Origin: CAVOGJ01 sp963700865
GTDB lineage: Bacteria; Planctomycetota; Planctomycetia; Pirellulales; Pirellulaceae
DNA: 64,000 nucleotides
Reading direction: 5' to 3'
Assembly (NCBI GenBank): GCA_963700865.1
Contig: CAVOZC010000009.1
Location: forward strand, 1 to 64,000
Numbering within the stretch: position 1 is the first letter of the stretch; each line of letters begins with the position of its first letter. The translations under genes were made by a program, and so were the position numbers. Below are positions 1 through 11,107 of this stretch, one piece after another. The notes beneath the pieces are model-generated. The model made no database searches. It had not been told where the DNA came from and was given only the letters and a program-made list of their open reading frames with translations.

Positions 1-63
1 ATCTCGACATGGGTCGCTGCGGCCGCCGCCATGATTTTCGGCCGCCGCCACCCGACGCGATGA

Positions 64-2612
64 TCAACGGCCTACGTCAAACGCCGCTCCAGTAAGCGGC
101 TCGAGTTGGAACTTCCACTGATTTTCCACCGGATCCTTTTGCACAGTGATCGGCTCGTTGTCACTCGAAAGCAGGAAGCGGGGACTTGCAGGCAACTTGT
201 CCGCGGCAATTGTCAGTGTCTCGGGTTGCCTGCTGCGGTTGATCATTACCAGTAACGACTGATCCCCGAGTTCCCGTACGAACGCCAGGCAAAATTTAGC
301 ATCGTCGGCAGCGACAACGTCAAAGCGTCCGCGGCGGAGCGCATCGCGTTCGGTTCGCAAGGCAAGGACGGTGCGGTAAAAGGCGTGCAGGTCCTTGTCA
401 AAGGCAACTTTGTCGATGCTTCGCGGTTTGCCACGCGGATGATGCGACTCGTCCTCATACGTTTTGTCTGCCCAGATCATCGGCTTGCGGTCATCCGGGT
501 CGTCGCCGCCCCACATACCCGACTCGGTGCCATAATAGATCATGGGCGGTCCGACGTACGTGGCCTGCAGCAGCGCCACAAGTTTTTGAATCTTCCGTTG
601 CTCGTCGTTTGGCTTAGCCACATCGTAGTTCTCGTCAGAACGAGCCGAGCAGCGTTCGCTCACGTCGTAGTCGAAGCGAGCGGGCTGCAAATAATCCTGG
701 CTGCCTGCATTCACGATCATCGATCCGACGCGGTCGGTATCGTGCGAGTCGATCAAATTTTGCAGGGCGTAACGAGTCGCGACGGGGTACTGATCACGAC
801 GAGTCGCCAATTCCTCAATAAAAGCAGACGGCTTCATGCGGCCGTCAATCAGAAAGCCTTTTGTCGGGAAGGCAAAGCCGTGATAATTCATGGTGGCCGT
901 AAAGCCGGTATCCCGCAAATACGCGCCGGCATCCGTCCAGATTTCGGCCACCGTATACGCGTCGGGATTCAGCGATTTGACCAAGGCATGCCATTCCACC
1001 CAGAACTGATTGGGAACTTCATTGGCGACGTCGAGTCGCCAGCCATCGATGCCGTCATTTGGCTGACCGTCGCCGTTCGGATCCATCCAGCGTCGCGTGG
1101 CATTGAAGATGTATTCCTTGGGACCGTCAAACAGGTTTTTACCATCGGCCGAGTCGGCGAAATTGGGAAGACTCTCGACGCCCCACCAGCACTCGTATTT
1201 GAATTCGTTGGCTGGCGTTTTTGGATCGTCGTATGATTCGACGCTGAACCATGTTGTATAAGGGGATCGCTGCTGCTTTTCGCGAAGATCGGCAAATGCA
1301 AAAAAGTCGCGGCCGCAATGGTTGAAAACACCATCGATGATGACGCGAATGTTCTTCTGCTTCGCTTTGCTGACCAACTCCAGGAACAAGCGATCGGCCG
1401 CCGTCCACTGCCAGGTCGTTGGATCGGATGTCTCCTGCTCCATCATTTTCAGGTCCTCCTCCGGTCGCGGGCCGAAGTAGGGATCGATGTGATGGAAGGA
1501 ATTTCCGTCGTACTTGTGGAGGGAGCGGGCGTAGAATACCGGGTTGAAATAGATGGTGTTGATCCCCAGGTCGGCCAAATAATCCAGCTGATCGATCACG
1601 CCTTGCAAATCTCCGCCATAGCGGCGATTAAAGACCCCATTCTCATAAAAATCGGGCCCCGCTTCGATTTCCCAGTCGGCTCGGCGATACCAATCCGCGG
1701 TCCAGTCTGATATTCGCCACGACGAAGGAACCAGGTCGGGAGTTTCCAACGAGGCGTGTGTGGGGTCATTTCCAGGATCGCCATTGCGAAATCGTTCGGG
1801 AAGATCTGGTAGAAGACCGCATCGGGTACCCAATCGGGAACCGGATAGCGAGGCGCTTCTTCTCGGGACTCGATCTTGGACTGGCTCGTCGCATCAGCCG
1901 CGGGCTGCGGTTTCTTGTTGAGCCGAGCTTTGGCCGCCTCCAGTTCTTCTTTGGTGGCCCGCTCTTTCAGGATCACGTCGCCAAATTGGGAAGTGTTCTG
2001 CCACGAGCTGTTGTTGGGCGTCCACCATTTGGCGATGGCTTGTCGTCGCCCGCCCCCCGCGTCGTCGTTGATTTGCAGCTCGAGTCCGATCTTCTGGTTG
2101 GCCTTTGGTTGCAGCGTGCGCCAACGTGCGGACATCTCGGCCTGGTAGCCTCCCTCGGTCGCCTTGGCCGCTGTTTTGACATTCGTCAGATGAAAATTCG
2201 TGCCTCCCGAGCGCAGACCGCGGTAGGTGCTGCGGCAATGAAAGTCATCATTCTCATACACGCCTCGTTTGCCGTTATTCTCATCGACAAACATCTCAAC
2301 CGAATCCTGCTCCCAGGCATCCGGATGCACGCCGCCGACCTGCTTGTCATGCACGTCGAAAAACACATAAATGTTCTCATCATCCCACATGAGACGAGCC
2401 GTTCCGCGAGCCGCCTGATCCGCCGGAATCAGGAGTGACTCGGCGACCAGCTTGTCGATCGGAATCACGGGTGCCAGCTCCCAAGCCTTTTCCGCAACCC
2501 CGTCGACGATCGGCGTTCCACGGATGGCGATGGCCACCCCATCATCATCGGCCCAGACCTGCGGAACGGATACCAGCAAAACGAAAGCCAGCAGTTTGAA
2601 ACGGCGCTTCAT
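64..2612 (-). CDS. Secreted alpha-amylase family glycosidase (CBM9-like + GH13), frame break
   Basis: About 849 aa once repaired. Residues 1-20 form a signal peptide (MKRRF start, then a hydrophobic stretch ending in VWADDD). Residues 25-215 resemble a CBM9/DOMON-type carbohydrate-binding domain (IVDGVAEKAWE at its start). A GH13 barrel follows from about residue 260. The GH13 motifs are visible: DGVFNH (about 431), GWRLDVANE with the nucleophile Asp (about 522), AEIWTD with the acid/base Glu (about 556) and DSHDTDR (about 624). This points to the neopullulanase/cyclomaltodextrinase type acting on alpha-glucans outside the cytoplasm. The frame breaks at the GGG at 1798-1800, where one G appears to be missing: VFYQIFP reads on as ERFRNGD only in the next frame. 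I chose the ATG at 2612 because GGGAAG precedes it; an in-frame ATG lies at 2624. The helicase gene upstream ends 265 bases away on the same strand. Confidence 0.88.
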
Positions 2613-2877
2613 GGTACTTCCCATCGAAGGAGGCGGTGAACGGAGTTCTCCATCTTACGAGATAGCGGGCCGGCTTGACAAACCGTGGAAAGGCCGCATT
2701 TTGGGCGTCTATTGGCTGTGTCTGGCGGCAATCGGCACAATCGGCCGTTGCCGCATGGCGAACGCGGCCCACGATATGATCACGTCTGGTGACTTGCCCG
2801 ATTGCGGACCGGAACTGGCCGATTTGATCCGCTGGGTCATCCATCCTTCAGCCAGCAACGATGTCACTACCGGGACG

Positions 2878-4793
2878 CTACGCCGACTCCTCCCACACCG
2901 TATGATATCCCCCGATTGCCTCGAAGTATTCGAGCAGTCGGCGATAAAAGTCGTTCCCGCCCAAGGTCTGCGCTATCACCGATAACGATCAATTTGCGAC
3001 GTGCACGCGTCAGCGCGTACATTCATCCGCCGCGTGTCGGCCAAAAAGCCAATTTCGCATGCCGGGTTGCTCCGCACGAGCGAAATCACGATCGCCTCCT
3101 TCTCCCGACCCTGAAAGCCGTCGACGGTGTCGATCTCCAGATTCGCCATGTCTGCCAGATCGCGCAGCAGGCGCACCTGAGCCGCATAAGGCGCGATGAC
3201 TCCGATGTCGGCCGCCGGCAGACCGGCATCCCGCAGCTCGTTGACCTTGTTGAGCACCAGAGCTGCCTCACTCGGATTGCGGCGACTCTCGCCATCGGGC
3301 TCTAATTCCTCTTCCCAACCGGCCCCCGCGGTATCGATAAAGGTCACGGGAGTTGATGTCAGCGGCGTCGACCGCACGTGCGGCAGGTCACTCAAGCTGT
3401 GGCCGATGACGAGCGTGTCGGCAATCAGGGACCCGGCGTAAAACTCGCGCGAAGAAAAATCCATGATGTGTTGATGCATGCGATATTGGATGTCGAGGGG
3501 GCTGGTTACCGCCGCTCCGTACCGTTGTACGACGCTTTCGAGAAGGCTGACCGACAGGCCTTCCGCCGCGGCTTGCGGCGAAATGACCGTGGGGGGTAAT
3601 TGACAATGGTCGCCCGCCAAAACGACACGATATCCGTGCAACATCGGTACCCATGTGCCGGGCTCGGTGCTCTGACACGCCTCGTCAATCACGATGAGGT
3701 CGAACAACCGGTCCCCGAGCAGCTCGGCGTCAACCGTGGTCGTCGTGCAAACAACGTCGGACGAATCGAGAATATGTTCGACCGCTTGCCGTTCCAACCG
3801 CCGAGCGTCGGACTTCAACCGTTTGGCCTCGCGCCGTAATTCCTGCTTCGCGCCGCGTTGCGGTTTGGCGCGGGTAAATCGATTCGCCTGTCGCAGTAGA
3901 TCATCGGCTTCGCGGATCATGTCGATAATGATTGACATGTGGTCGTGGGACTCGACTTGATGATCCAGCGTGAGATCGCGCAGCTCCTCGGTGACTCGTG
4001 CCGGGTGGCCGAGCCGTACGACGTTCAGCCCCGCGGCAGCCAGTCGTTCCAGCAGATTGTCGGTGGCGGTGTTGCTAGGCGCGCAGGCGAGCACTTTGTG
4101 CCCCAAGGCGACGGCTTGGCGGATGATTTCGACGACGGTGGTTGTTTTTCCCGTTCCTGGTGGACCGTGAATCACCGCGATATCCGATGCCGAGAGCGCA
4201 AATCGCACGGCCTGTTGCTGCGATTCGTTCAAATCAGCGAAGAAAGTGGCGATGGGCTGGCGGTGGAATTTGGGCTCCCGCTCTCCCATGACCGTGCGCC
4301 GCAGAGTACTTAACCTCCCCGTCGCATTCGCGACCGTCTGAATGGCTTGCAGCTGGCGTTGCCGCGTCACTTCATCGGGCGACAGGTCAATCCGGAAGGC
4401 ATCGCCAGCGGGCCATGCGGAGAGCGCGATCTGAATGGAATCATCGTTACGGCGGCTGACGACGCCCTGATAGGCCGCTTGTTCGTCTCCCTCCTGTGGC
4501 GAGATGACCACCGGTGAACCGACGCGCAGCCGGTGCCAAGGCATGCGCAGGGTCCGATTGCGTTTGACAAAGGTCAGCAGGGTGCGGCCCGCCAGACCGA
4601 TGTGATGGTCGGCCACGGCCATATCGAGCAGTGATTCGCCGCTCCTTTCCGCGTCACCGTCGCGCGACCGCCGCCGGCGTTCAAGCAGCCGCTGGCTCTC
4701 GGCTTGCGATTCGATCGCCAACAGGCGGGCCAGTTGCTGGAAGTGTGGAAAATGGCTAATTGCGGGACCTTTCCTCAAAGAACGGTTTGTCAT
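2878..4793 (-). CDS. SF1 DNA/RNA helicase (IGHMBP2/UPF1-like), two frame breaks near the C-terminus
   Basis: About 637 aa when repaired. It is an ATP-dependent superfamily 1 helicase of the SMUBP-2/UPF1 group, cytoplasmic, acting on nucleic acid. It has an N-terminal beta-barrel-like region, Walker A GPPGTGKT (about residue 213), motif II in the form VIDEACQS (about 369), GDHCQLPPTV, then QYRMH and VDGFQGREKEAI in the second RecA domain. Motif VI (NVALTRARRKL) is interrupted: read straight through, the protein ends at 2976 in unrelated residues. Skipping one base near 3017 and one near 2960-2962 restores ALTRARRKLIVIGD and then GGNDFYRRLLEYFE, ending at a TAG at 2878. The start (ATG 4793) has only a weak ribosome site. 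The gene diverges from the oxidase gene at 5022. Confidence 0.85.
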
Positions 4794-5021
4794 CTCGCCA
4801 CGGCGGCAAAAGGGGACTTGAGGCCGTTTTCGGATAGAAGCGTCTCCATCCCGGTTGGGTAAGGCCCTGGGGAATCTGCACGCCCCCTCAACCCTTCGCC
4901 CGCCAGCGATTAACCTAGAGGATGGGCCAGGGATTGAAAAAGGGGCAAGCGTCAACGGCGCGACCGCGGGCCATTCCCCGGCCAGACCTTTCGACGGGAA
5001 CTCGCTACCGCGAACTGACGC

Positions 5022-8000
5022 ATGGACCCTGAACGACAGCGCATCCAGGACGATCTGAGGGGGCTCGTTGACGGCGAGGTCCGCTGCGATGACGTCTTTG
5101 TGCAAATGTACGCGAGTGACGCGAGCATCTACGAAATCGAGCCGAGGGCCGTCGTTCGTCCTCGCAATACCACGGATGTCGTGGCGACCGTGCAATACGC
5201 GCGGGCCAACGGACTGCCGATCCATCCTCGCGGAGCCGGTACGGGAGTTTCGGGAGGCTGCCTCGGCCGCGGCATTGTGCTCGATTGTTCTCACGGCATG
5301 CGGCGGATCGTCCGAACCGATGACACGACAGTGCGGGTGCAGCCGGGAGTCGTGCTGGCGAATCTGAACGCGCACCTGGCCCCGTATGGAAGACTATTCG
5401 GTCCCGATCCGGCCGCGGCCGAAGTTTGCACGATGGGAAGCGTCGTTGCCGTGAATCGGGGTGGCAGCCATTGGAAGCGATATGGTGCGGCTCGCGAACG
5501 AACGGTCTCCTTGCAAGTCGTTTTGTCGGATGGCGCTGTCCTCGAGTTCGGTACGCACACGTTGGACGAGCCGGCGACGAATCCGAACGAAGAGCGACGG
5601 AACATTCTGGTCCGCCAGATTGTGAACCTGCTGGAGCGACATCGTGAGGCAATTGCCGCCTCGACCCCCAAGTCGCTCGTGAATACCAGCGGGTACCTGC
5701 TGCATGATGTCTGGGATGGCCAGCATCTTCAACTAGCGAAACTGTTTGCCGGATCGGAAGGTACGCTTGGAATCATTACGGAGCTGACCCTGGCGACCGA
5801 TCCGTCGCCCAAGGCCGTTGGTGTGGCCCTGCTGTTCTTCGACCGTGTGGAGAAAGCCACGAAGGCGGTTGACGAGCTGCAACGGTTTGACTTGTCGGCG
5901 TGCGACCTGGTCGACCGCCGATTGTTAATCCTGGCGCGTGAATCCGATGTTCGCTACGATGTGTTGCTTCCCCAGGCGGCCGAAGCCGTGCTGTTGATCG
6001 AAGTGGAAGGAGATAGCCTGATCGACGTCCGCGAGCAATTGCAGCAGGCCACCCAATTGATCACGCGGAAACGACGGCTGGCGTTTGACGCTTCGATCGT
6101 CGTCGACCCTTCCGATGTGCAACTCTACTGGCGTTTGGCCCACCGAGTGCTGCCAACTCTTTATCGTCTCACGGGGTCTCAGCGTCCCTTACCGTTCGTG
6201 GAGGATATCGCTGTGCCGCCGGCGGTGCTGGGTGAATTTCTCACCACGGTGCAAAATACATTGCGGCAATACCAGGTGACGGCTTCTCTGTTTGCCCACG
6301 CGGGCCATGGACAGTTGCACCTCCGCCCGTTTCTCGATCTGGCGAAGCCGGATGACGTGGGATTGATGACCGGCTTGGCCAGCGATCTTTTTGAGGAGGC
6401 TCTGCAGGTCGGCGGCACGATATCGGGCGAACATGGAAACGGTCTTAGTCGCTCCTGGTACGTGCCGCGTCAGTTTCCTGATTTGTATGGGGCTTTTCGC
6501 GAACTCAAACGGCTCTTCGATCCGGACGACATCTTCAATCCAGGAAAAATTACCGAGTCGGACGCGGATCAGCTCGTCCTTGACTTGCGCCCGGTGATGT
6601 CGATCCCGCAATCCCCGGAGATCGTAGCGGATGAGGCGGAGCCGCCCGTCGGCGAGCCAAGCGGGACCGATGAGACGCCGCTTTCCGTGCCAGACATACC
6701 CGTCACGGAGGTGAAACTGTTCTTGAATTGGGATGCGGCGGAAATCGCTCTGGCGGCCCGTTCCTGCAACGGCTGCGGGAGCTGTCGCACGCAATCTGAG
6801 TCGATGCGAATGTGCCCCATCTTTCGCTTTGCTCCGGCCGAGGAAGCCAGTCCGCGCGCGCAAAGCCAATCTCATGCGGAGCTTGTTGACGCAGCATATC
6901 AGTCCCGAGGATCTGGCGACGGAAGAGCGCAAGCAAGTCGCGGACCTTTGTGTCAATTGTTACCAGTGCCGGGATGAGTGCCCCGCCAACGTTGACATTC
7001 CCAAGCTGATGATCGAGTTCAAGGCCCAGTATGTGGCGACCAATGGTCTGCGTTTTTCCGACTGGCTGCTCGCTCGACTCGATCTGGTCGCACCGTGGGC
7101 GGCCAGCGTCCAGTCGTTGTTTCACTTCGGCATCGGCAGCCCTCGTGTACGGCGATTACTGGAACGCACCATCGGGTTGGCGCAAGGGCGAAAGCTACCA
7201 CGCATTGCGGCTCGGTCGTTCATGACCAAGGCCCGCCGCCGCCGCCTGACTCGGCCCACGCGTGGCGCCGGTCCCAAGGTGCTTTACTTTACCGATATTT
7301 ACGCGAACTGGTTCGATGTGCAATTGGGCGAAGCCGTCCTGAATGTGCTGCAACATAATGGCGTCGCCATTTATGTGCACCCCAACCAAGCGCAGTGTGG
7401 TATGTCATTGATCAGCGTCGGTGCGGTAGAACAAGCCAAGCTGCTGGCGGCCGGCAATATCAAGATTCTGGCCGAAGCCGTTCATCAAGGGTATGAGATT
7501 GTCACGGCCGAGCCGTCGGCGGCTCTCTGCCTGACTCGGGAATATCCCAATCTATTCGCCAACGATGATGAAGTGCGGCTGATTGCGGAGCACACGAGCG
7601 AAGCGTGTTCCTACCTCTGGAAGATGCATCAGCGTGGCCAGCTAGAGCTTGACTTTAAGCCGCTACATATGACCGTGGGATACCATCACCCCTGCCATTC
7701 ACGGACGCTCAACACGGGCGCACCCGCGGCTCATTTGTTAAAACTGATTCCAGGGCTGCAAGTGCGCGAACTCGAGCGAGGCTGCTCTGGGATGGCCGGA
7801 ACCTATGGCTTAAAAAAAGAAAACTATCGCAACAGTTTGCGGGCAGGATGGCCGCTGATTTCCGCCATTCGCGATCCGATGCTGCAGATCGGCTGTACGG
7901 AGTGCAGTGCCTGTAAGTTGCAGATGGAGCAGGGGACGAGCAAGGCGACGCTGCATCCGCTGAAGCTGCTGGCCTATGCCTACGGTCTGATGCCGGAGAT

Positions 8001-8046
8001 TGCGGATAAGATCAGTCAGCAAAACGAGGAGCTATTCGTGACATGA
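5022..8046 (+). CDS. FAD-linked oxidase fused to a GlpC-like Fe-S domain (D-2-hydroxyacid dehydrogenase type), frame break
   Basis: About 1007 aa when repaired. The order is: PCMH-type FAD domain (about 43-220, with HPRGAGTGVSGG), FAD-oxidase C-terminal domain (about 260-520, with GTISGEHGNG), then two ferredoxin-type cysteine clusters (CNGCGSC near 580 and CVNCYQCRDECP near 642), then two CCG-type domains (HHPCHSR near 889, GCTECSACK near 957). This is the fused GlcD/GlpC arrangement that oxidises D-lactate, glycolate or another 2-hydroxyacid and passes electrons to quinone or a partner; the substrate cannot be told. The frame shifts once in the CGCGCG run at 6853-6861, where one extra base separates SPRA from KANLMRSLL. 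The stop overlaps the moaD start, so the gene probably leads an operon with moaD-moaE. Confidence 0.88.
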
Positions 8047-8288
8047 CAATCACCGTGCGCTTATTTGCCGCTGCTCGTGCGCGTGTTGGTCAATCGGTGG
8101 TCGAGGTCTCGCTGCCTGCGCCCGCATCGGTGAAGGAATTGCGACAAGCCCTCGCGCGTCAGCATCCAGAATTGGCGTTGCTGTTGCCCCATTGTGTTTT
8201 TGCGATCAATGCATCCTATGCAAATGAGGACGCCGCGGTTGCCGCCGAAAGTGATGTCGCTTGCATACCGCCAGTTAGCGGTGGCTAG
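8043..8288 (+). CDS. moaD: MoaD-like molybdopterin synthase small subunit
   Basis: An 81-aa ubiquitin-fold sulfur carrier. It begins MTITVRLFAAAR, the usual MoaD opening, and ends in PPVSGG. The C-terminal Gly-Gly is the residue pair that is adenylated and then thiocarboxylated before sulfur transfer to precursor Z (cPMP). Its ATG overlaps the TGA of the preceding oxidase by four bases, so the two are probably translationally coupled. moaE starts 67 bases downstream. Length and ends fit the family exactly. Confidence 0.93.
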   Translation: MTITVRLFAAARARVGQSVVEVSLPAPASVKELRQALARQHPELALLLPHCVFAINASYANEDAAVAAESDVACIPPVSGG

Positions 8289-8355
8289 GCTGGACAAAAG
8301 CGAACGAGCAGCGGATGGTTGGGAGAGACTTCCTCGTCGCCCGGGAGAAAGCTCG

Positions 8356-8784
8356 ATGATTGAACTGACCGAAACGGTGATTGACACTTCCGCAGTGCTC
8401 CAGGCCGTGGCCGATCACCGCGCCGGCGCCGTCGTACTCTTTCTCGGTACGACACGCGAGTTCACGCAGGGCCGGCAAACCCGTTCGTTGGAGTACGAAT
8501 GCTATCCAGAGATGGCACGCTTGATATTGGCCGATCTGGTCGCGGAAGCCCATACTAAGTGGCCGATTACCAAATCCGCCGTAGTCCATCGGTATGGACA
8601 CGTGGACTTGGGAGAGACAAGTGTTGCCGTGGCGGTCAGTTCGCCGCACCGTGCCGCGGCATTTGCCGCCGGACAGTGGCTGATCGACCGATTAAAACAA
8701 GTCGTGCCGATCTGGAAAAAGGAATATTGGGCCGACGGAACAAGCGAGTGGTTGCACCCTGGCGACCAGAGTCGATCGAACTGA
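8356..8784 (+). CDS. moaE: MoaE molybdopterin synthase catalytic subunit
   Basis: 142 aa. This is the large subunit of molybdopterin synthase, which with MoaD converts cPMP to molybdopterin. Family signatures are GAVVLFLGTTRE near residue 18, LEYECYPEMA, RYGHVDLGE, SPHRAAAF and, near the C-terminus, the catalytic lysine region PIWKKEYW. I chose the ATG at 8356 because GGGAG lies about 10 bases upstream and homology begins here; the frame is open further upstream but has no family similarity. It sits between moaD and moaA in the same direction. Confidence 0.94.
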   Translation: MIELTETVIDTSAVLQAVADHRAGAVVLFLGTTREFTQGRQTRSLEYECYPEMARLILADLVAEAHTKWPITKSAVVHRYGHVDLGETSVAVAVSSPHRAAAFAAGQWLIDRLKQVVPIWKKEYWADGTSEWLHPGDQSRSN

Positions 8785-8882
8785 TGTTCGTCGCCCCTTC
8801 TCGACAAGGTTTTATCCTCTAGACTTGTGGAAGACTCGCCGGGTCGATTGCCTCGCAGAACTATTTCCTCTTCGCCACCCAC

Positions 8883-9884
8883 ATGAGCGTTCTACCGCCA
8901 CTCGTCGACGGCTTTGGCCGAGTCCACACCAATTTGCGGTTGAGCATCACCGATCGCTGCAACATCCGCTGCACGTACTGCATGCCGGCCGGCAGCGTAA
9001 AATTTCAGCCACGAGAACAATTGCTCACTTACGAGGAAATTGTGCGGTTTGTGCGGATTGTTACCTGCATGGGTATCACGACCGTGCGGATCACCGGGGG
9101 GGAACCCCTGGTACGGGCCAAAGTCAGCCGCCTGGTCGGCATGCTCAGCCAGATCGAGACCCTGCGTGATATCGCGCTGACGACCAACGGGCTGCTGCTG
9201 GCGGAACAGGCGTCGGCCCTGAAAGCGGCTGGCTTGAGGCGGTTGAATATCAGCCTCGATACCTTGAGTGAGGAGACCTTTCTTCGCATCTCGCGCCGTT
9301 CCGGCTTGTCAAACGTGCTCGAGGGTATTGCGGCAGCTCAACAAGTCGGTTTTGACAAGATCCGCCTGAATGCCCTGGCCATGCGGCGAGTGACCGAGCC
9401 CGATATCCTGCCGCTCGCTCGTTTCGCGCGAGAACGGGGACTGGAATTGCGGTTTATCGAGTTCATGCCGCTCGACGCGGATGACGCCTGGCAATCCGAA
9501 CGTGTCCTCTCGGGGGCAACGATCCGCGCGGTGATCGAATCGGAATTCGGATGTCTGGAGCCGATCAGAGACGGTGATCCCAGCCAGCCAGCCACCGACT
9601 ACGCCTATCGGGACGGGAAGGGGCGGGTGGGCTTTATCAATCCGGTCACCCAGCCGTTCTGTGGCGATTGCAACCGGCTGCGGCTAACCAGCGAGGGACA
9701 GGTACGTAATTGCCTGTTTTCCACCAACGAAGTCGACGCCCGCCAGTTACTGCGTGCCGGAGGCAGCGACGAGCAAATCGCGGAACTGGTCCGCCGTTGC
9801 GTCGCGGACAAGAAACCAGGGCACGGGATTGACTCACCCGACTTCCTCCGTCCCCGCCGTGCCATGTATCAGATTGGTGGCTGA
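8883..9884 (+). CDS. moaA: GTP 3',8-cyclase MoaA (radical SAM)
   Basis: 333 aa. It catalyses the first step of molybdenum cofactor synthesis, the radical rearrangement of GTP. The N-terminal radical-SAM cluster is C26-x3-C30-x2-C33 (DRCNIRCTYCMPAG). The C-terminal cluster that holds the substrate is seen as C260-x2-C263 (FCGDCNRLRL) and C277 (RNCLF). The protein ends in the functionally important Gly-Gly tail (YQIGG). Length is as expected. There is no moaC or moeA in the window, so the rest of the pathway must be elsewhere. Confidence 0.96.
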   Translation: MSVLPPLVDGFGRVHTNLRLSITDRCNIRCTYCMPAGSVKFQPREQLLTYEEIVRFVRIVTCMGITTVRITGGEPLVRAKVSRLVGMLSQIETLRDIALTTNGLLLAEQASALKAAGLRRLNISLDTLSEETFLRISRRSGLSNVLEGIAAAQQVGFDKIRLNALAMRRVTEPDILPLARFARERGLELRFIEFMPLDADDAWQSERVLSGATIRAVIESEFGCLEPIRDGDPSQPATDYAYRDGKGRVGFINPVTQPFCGDCNRLRLTSEGQVRNCLFSTNEVDARQLLRAGGSDEQIAELVRRCVADKKPGHGIDSPDFLRPRRAMYQIGG

Positions 9885-9902
9885 CTTGTTCGTAGGGGAG
9901 CC

Positions 9903-11054
9903 GTGAGCGCACGCATCTATCTTGACAACGCGGCCACCAGTTGGCCCAAACCCGATTGCGTCTACACCGCGGTGGATGACTACCAGCGACAACTCGGATG
10001 CGCGGCGGGTCGAGGTATCTACGGCTCGGCAGAAAAGGCAGCGCGACTGGTGGATTCCACGCGCCGGCGTCTGGCAGACTATCTTCATGCCCCCAACGAC
10101 AGCCAGATTGTCTTTGCGTTTAACGGCACGGATGCCCTGAATCTGTGTCTGTTCGGCAGCCTGCAAGCGGGTGATCACGTTGTCGCCTCGGTAATCGAAC
10201 ATAATTCGATCCTGCGGCCACTGCATGCGCTGCAGACGCGCTGCGGTATCGAGGTGGCTTTCGTGGATTGTGATGAATCGGGACGCATTGATCCGGAGCA
10301 GTTGGCGAGCCTGCTGCGACCTCATACGCGGCTGGTCGCCTTATCCCATGCTTCGAATGTCACCGGCGCACTGCAGCCGATCGAGGCGATTGCCGGGATC
10401 ACACGATCCAAAGGCATTCGGTTGCTGGTCGATGCGGCCCAGACGATCGGGCACGTGCCGATCGACGTGACGGCCACTCCAGTAGATATGCTCGTCGCTT
10501 CCGGTCACAAAGGGCTGATGGGGCCGTTGGGGACCGGATTCGCTTACCTTTCCGATGAAATGCGTCGCGTCCTGCGGCCTTTTCGGTACGGAGGCACGGG
10601 CGGGGACGGGTACAGTCCCGATCAACCCGCGGATGGCGCGGCGCGCTTCGAGTCGGGAAACCTCAATGTGGCAGGGTTGGCGGGGCTGGGTGCCGCGATC
10701 GACTATCTGCAGACCCACGCGAACCGGCTGCGGGATCACGAGCAGCAGTTGACTCAGCTCGCGACGGAGCGTTTGCAAATGATTGACGGGTTGCGGTGCG
10801 TAGGACCCACGGTGGCCAGCGAGCGGGTGGGATTAATCAGTTTTTCGGTTGCGGGGCTCGAGTCGCACGAAGTGGCGGTGGGGCTGGATCTCGCGGTGGG
10901 AGTCGAGGTGCGGTCGGGACTCCACTGCGCACCGAGGATGCATGAGCGGTTGGGGTTGGCGGGGACCGTTCGTGCGAGCTGGGGCGCCTTTACGACGGCC
11001 GAAGAAATCCATACGCTGGCGGATACGCTGGCGGAAATGAGCTTGTTGCGCTGA
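9903..11054 (+). CDS. Cysteine desulfurase-like class V aminotransferase
   Basis: 383 aa, GTG start preceded by GGGGAG four bases upstream. It is a PLP enzyme of the SufS/Csd-type family: YLDNAATSWPKP at the N-terminus, EHNSILRPL with the His stacking on PLP, DAAQTIGHVP with the PLP-nitrogen Asp, and SGHKGLMGP with the Schiff-base lysine K203. It probably removes sulfur from cysteine; a cysteine in a plausible active-site loop is present near SGLHCAPRMHE. It starts 18 bases after moaA, and since MoaD needs a sulfur donor, supply of sulfur for molybdopterin is a reasonable inference. An alternative is a general Fe-S role. Confidence 0.88.
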   Translation: MSARIYLDNAATSWPKPDCVYTAVDDYQRQLGCAAGRGIYGSAEKAARLVDSTRRRLADYLHAPNDSQIVFAFNGTDALNLCLFGSLQAGDHVVASVIEHNSILRPLHALQTRCGIEVAFVDCDESGRIDPEQLASLLRPHTRLVALSHASNVTGALQPIEAIAGITRSKGIRLLVDAAQTIGHVPIDVTATPVDMLVASGHKGLMGPLGTGFAYLSDEMRRVLRPFRYGGTGGDGYSPDQPADGAARFESGNLNVAGLAGLGAAIDYLQTHANRLRDHEQQLTQLATERLQMIDGLRCVGPTVASERVGLISFSVAGLESHEVAVGLDLAVGVEVRSGLHCAPRMHERLGLAGTVRASWGAFTTAEEIHTLADTLAEMSLLR

Positions 11055-11107
11055 ATCCCTGGCCGCTCGTTTCTGGCGTACTCTCATTAATATCGAGCCA
11101 TCCTATC

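Noticed and set aside
385..1236. A 283-codon open frame antisense to the amylase gene
   Set aside because: It is a shadow of a well-supported gene; no ribosome site or recognisable motif, and composition follows the third-codon GC of the real gene.
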